DNA from: Treponema sp.
GTDB taxonomy: Bacteria > Spirochaetota > Spirochaetia > Treponematales > Treponemataceae
DNA length: 33,469 nt
Direction: 5' to 3'
Assembly: GCA_016282835.1 (NCBI GenBank)
Contig: JAEELR010000165.1
Location: forward strand, 1 to 33,469
Numbering within the stretch: position 1 is the first letter of the stretch; the number at the start of each line of letters is the position of its first letter. The notes under the pieces are model-generated. The model made no database searches. It had not been told where the DNA came from and was given only the letters and a program-made list of their open reading frames with translations. Position numbers and translations under genes: made by a program. Of this stretch, positions 32,469 to 33,469 are shown piece by piece.

Positions 32469-33469
32469 ATGATACAAAGAGTAACAAAAAAAATTGGTGA
32501 TCAAGAGTTAATTCTTGAAACAGGTAAAATTGGTAAGCAGGCTAATGGCTGTGTTTATGCACAGATTGGTGGAACTGCTGTAATTGCAACTGTATGTGCT
32601 TCAAGTGAAGCTAAAGAAGGCTTGGATTTTGTTCCTGTTACAGTTGAGTATAATGAAAAATTTTATGCTGCTGGTAAAATCCCTGGAGGCTTTGTAAAGA
32701 GAGAAGGTCGTCCTAAGGATAAAGAAATTCTGGTAAGTCGTCTTATAGACAGACCGATGAGACCATTATTTGAAAAAGCATTTGGTAGAGAAATTCAAAT
32801 TGTTCCAACTTGTGTTTCTATTGACGGTGTTAACCCACCAGATATTCTTGCAGTAATTGCATCTTCTGCTGCAGTTAGTATTTCTGACATTCCATTCCAC
32901 GGACCAGTTGCTGGCTGTAGAGTTGGATATTTAGATGGTAAGTATATTATTAATCCTACATACGAACAAATGGAAAAGGTTCAGCTTGAAATCGTTGTTG
33001 CCGGAACAAAAGAAGGCTTTACAATGGTTGAAGGCGGTGCAAATGAAGTAAGTGAAGAAGTAATGCTTGGCGCACTTGCAGAAGCACAGAGCTTTATTAC
33101 AGATATGTGTCTGCTCCAGGAAGAACTTGTAAAAATTGCAGGTAAAGAAAAGCTTCCTTTAGCACCATTAAATGTTGAATTATTAAACGCTGAACAGATT
33201 AAGACAGATGCAATTCCTCTGATGAACGAAGCTTGCTTCCAGAAAGGAAAGATGGCAAGAGGAAATGCTGTAAAAGAAGTTAAGGCTAAGATTGCAGAAA
33301 AATATGCAGAACAGCTCGAAGATGAAACACAGAAAAAGTTGTTCGATACTCTATTCGATGACATTCAGTACGATTTATTAAGAAACAGCATCCTTGAAAA
33401 AGGTCTTAGAATTGACGGTCGTGGTACAGAAGATATCAGACCAATCACCTGCGAGATTACTGTTTCGCC
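32469..33469 (+). CDS. pnp: Polyribonucleotide nucleotidyltransferase (partial, C-terminus outside window)
   Basis: PNPase, the phosphorolytic 3'-to-5' exoribonuclease of the degradosome. The visible 333 codons cover the first RNase PH domain and linker: GKIGKQANGCVYAQIGGTAV, VPVTVEYNEKFYAAGKIPGG and FVKREGRPKDKEILVSRLID, then RPMRPLF, followed by the helical linker and the beginning of the second RNase PH domain (GLRIDGRGTEDIRPI). AGAAGG precedes the ATG. The rpsO-pnp order is conserved in bacteria. KH and S1 domains lie outside. Confidence 0.97.
   Translation, partial: MIQRVTKKIGDQELILETGKIGKQANGCVYAQIGGTAVIATVCASSEAKEGLDFVPVTVEYNEKFYAAGKIPGGFVKREGRPKDKEILVSRLIDRPMRPLFEKAFGREIQIVPTCVSIDGVNPPDILAVIASSAAVSISDIPFHGPVAGCRVGYLDGKYIINPTYEQMEKVQLEIVVAGTKEGFTMVEGGANEVSEEVMLGALAEAQSFITDMCLLQEELVKIAGKEKLPLAPLNVELLNAEQIKTDAIPLMNEACFQKGKMARGNAVKEVKAKIAEKYAEQLEDETQKKLFDTLFDDIQYDLLRNSILEKGLRIDGRGTEDIRPITCEITVS

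Noticed and set aside
32981..33364. Minus-strand frame opposite pnp
   Set aside because: It is an antisense shadow of the conserved PNPase coding sequence, Ser/Phe-rich as expected from complement codons.

Overview
The window looks like chromosome from a motile, low-GC spirochaete, most likely a gut or rumen Treponema. This is inferred from gene content and style: a sheathless-type flagellar rod operon (flgF-flgG and a short FlgJ with no muramidase domain), a chemoreceptor, several small lipoproteins with short spirochaete-like lipoboxes, and the order rimP-nusA-infB-rbfA-truB/ribF-rpsO-pnp. The ends cut through feoB (left) and pnp (right). No rRNA, tRNA, IS transposase or CRISPR array was found.

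Layout. 1-2700: a ferrous-iron operon on the minus strand (feoA, feoA, feoB), driven by a strong sigma70 promoter overlaid with AGTTAG-type repeats. 2777-4849: a chemoreceptor whose frame is broken by two stop codons 15 bases apart in the HAMP region. 4968-9963: an Rrf2 regulator, 4-alpha-glucanotransferase, a split chromate-transporter pair, purine nucleoside phosphorylase and a sugar-type nucleotidyltransferase. 10031-12232: the flgF-flgG-flgJ operon behind a sigma28-like promoter. 12233-16016: an accessory-looking stretch with three lipoproteins, a membrane diguanylate cyclase and repeat arrays. 16137-18683: leuS on the minus strand. 18684-19385: a 700-base gene-free region full of hairpins, direct repeats and a palindromic array. 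19386-21120: two Fn3-type lipoproteins. 21330-24789: DUF456 protein, RluA-family pseudouridine synthase, NfeD/SPFH pair and a membrane-bound LuxR-type regulator. 24815-33469: the translation/transcription operon.

How the genes work together. The last 8.5 kb make up the classic transcription-translation block: ribosome maturation (RimP, RbfA), transcription elongation (NusA), initiation (IF2), tRNA modification (TruB), ribosomal protein S15 and PNPase. Here TruB is fused to the FAD-synthetase half of RibF. The operon promoter is followed about 20 bases downstream of the predicted start site by an intrinsic terminator, which suggests attenuation.

The most notable points are the TruB-RibF fusion with a degraded kinase domain, the double-stop chemoreceptor, the terminator in the nusA operon leader, the zinc ribbon at the end of NusA, two independent arrays with a period of about 21 bp upstream of lipoprotein genes, and a run of hairpins flanked by 28-bp direct repeats upstream of leuS. 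All functional assignments come from reading motifs by eye; no database search was run.
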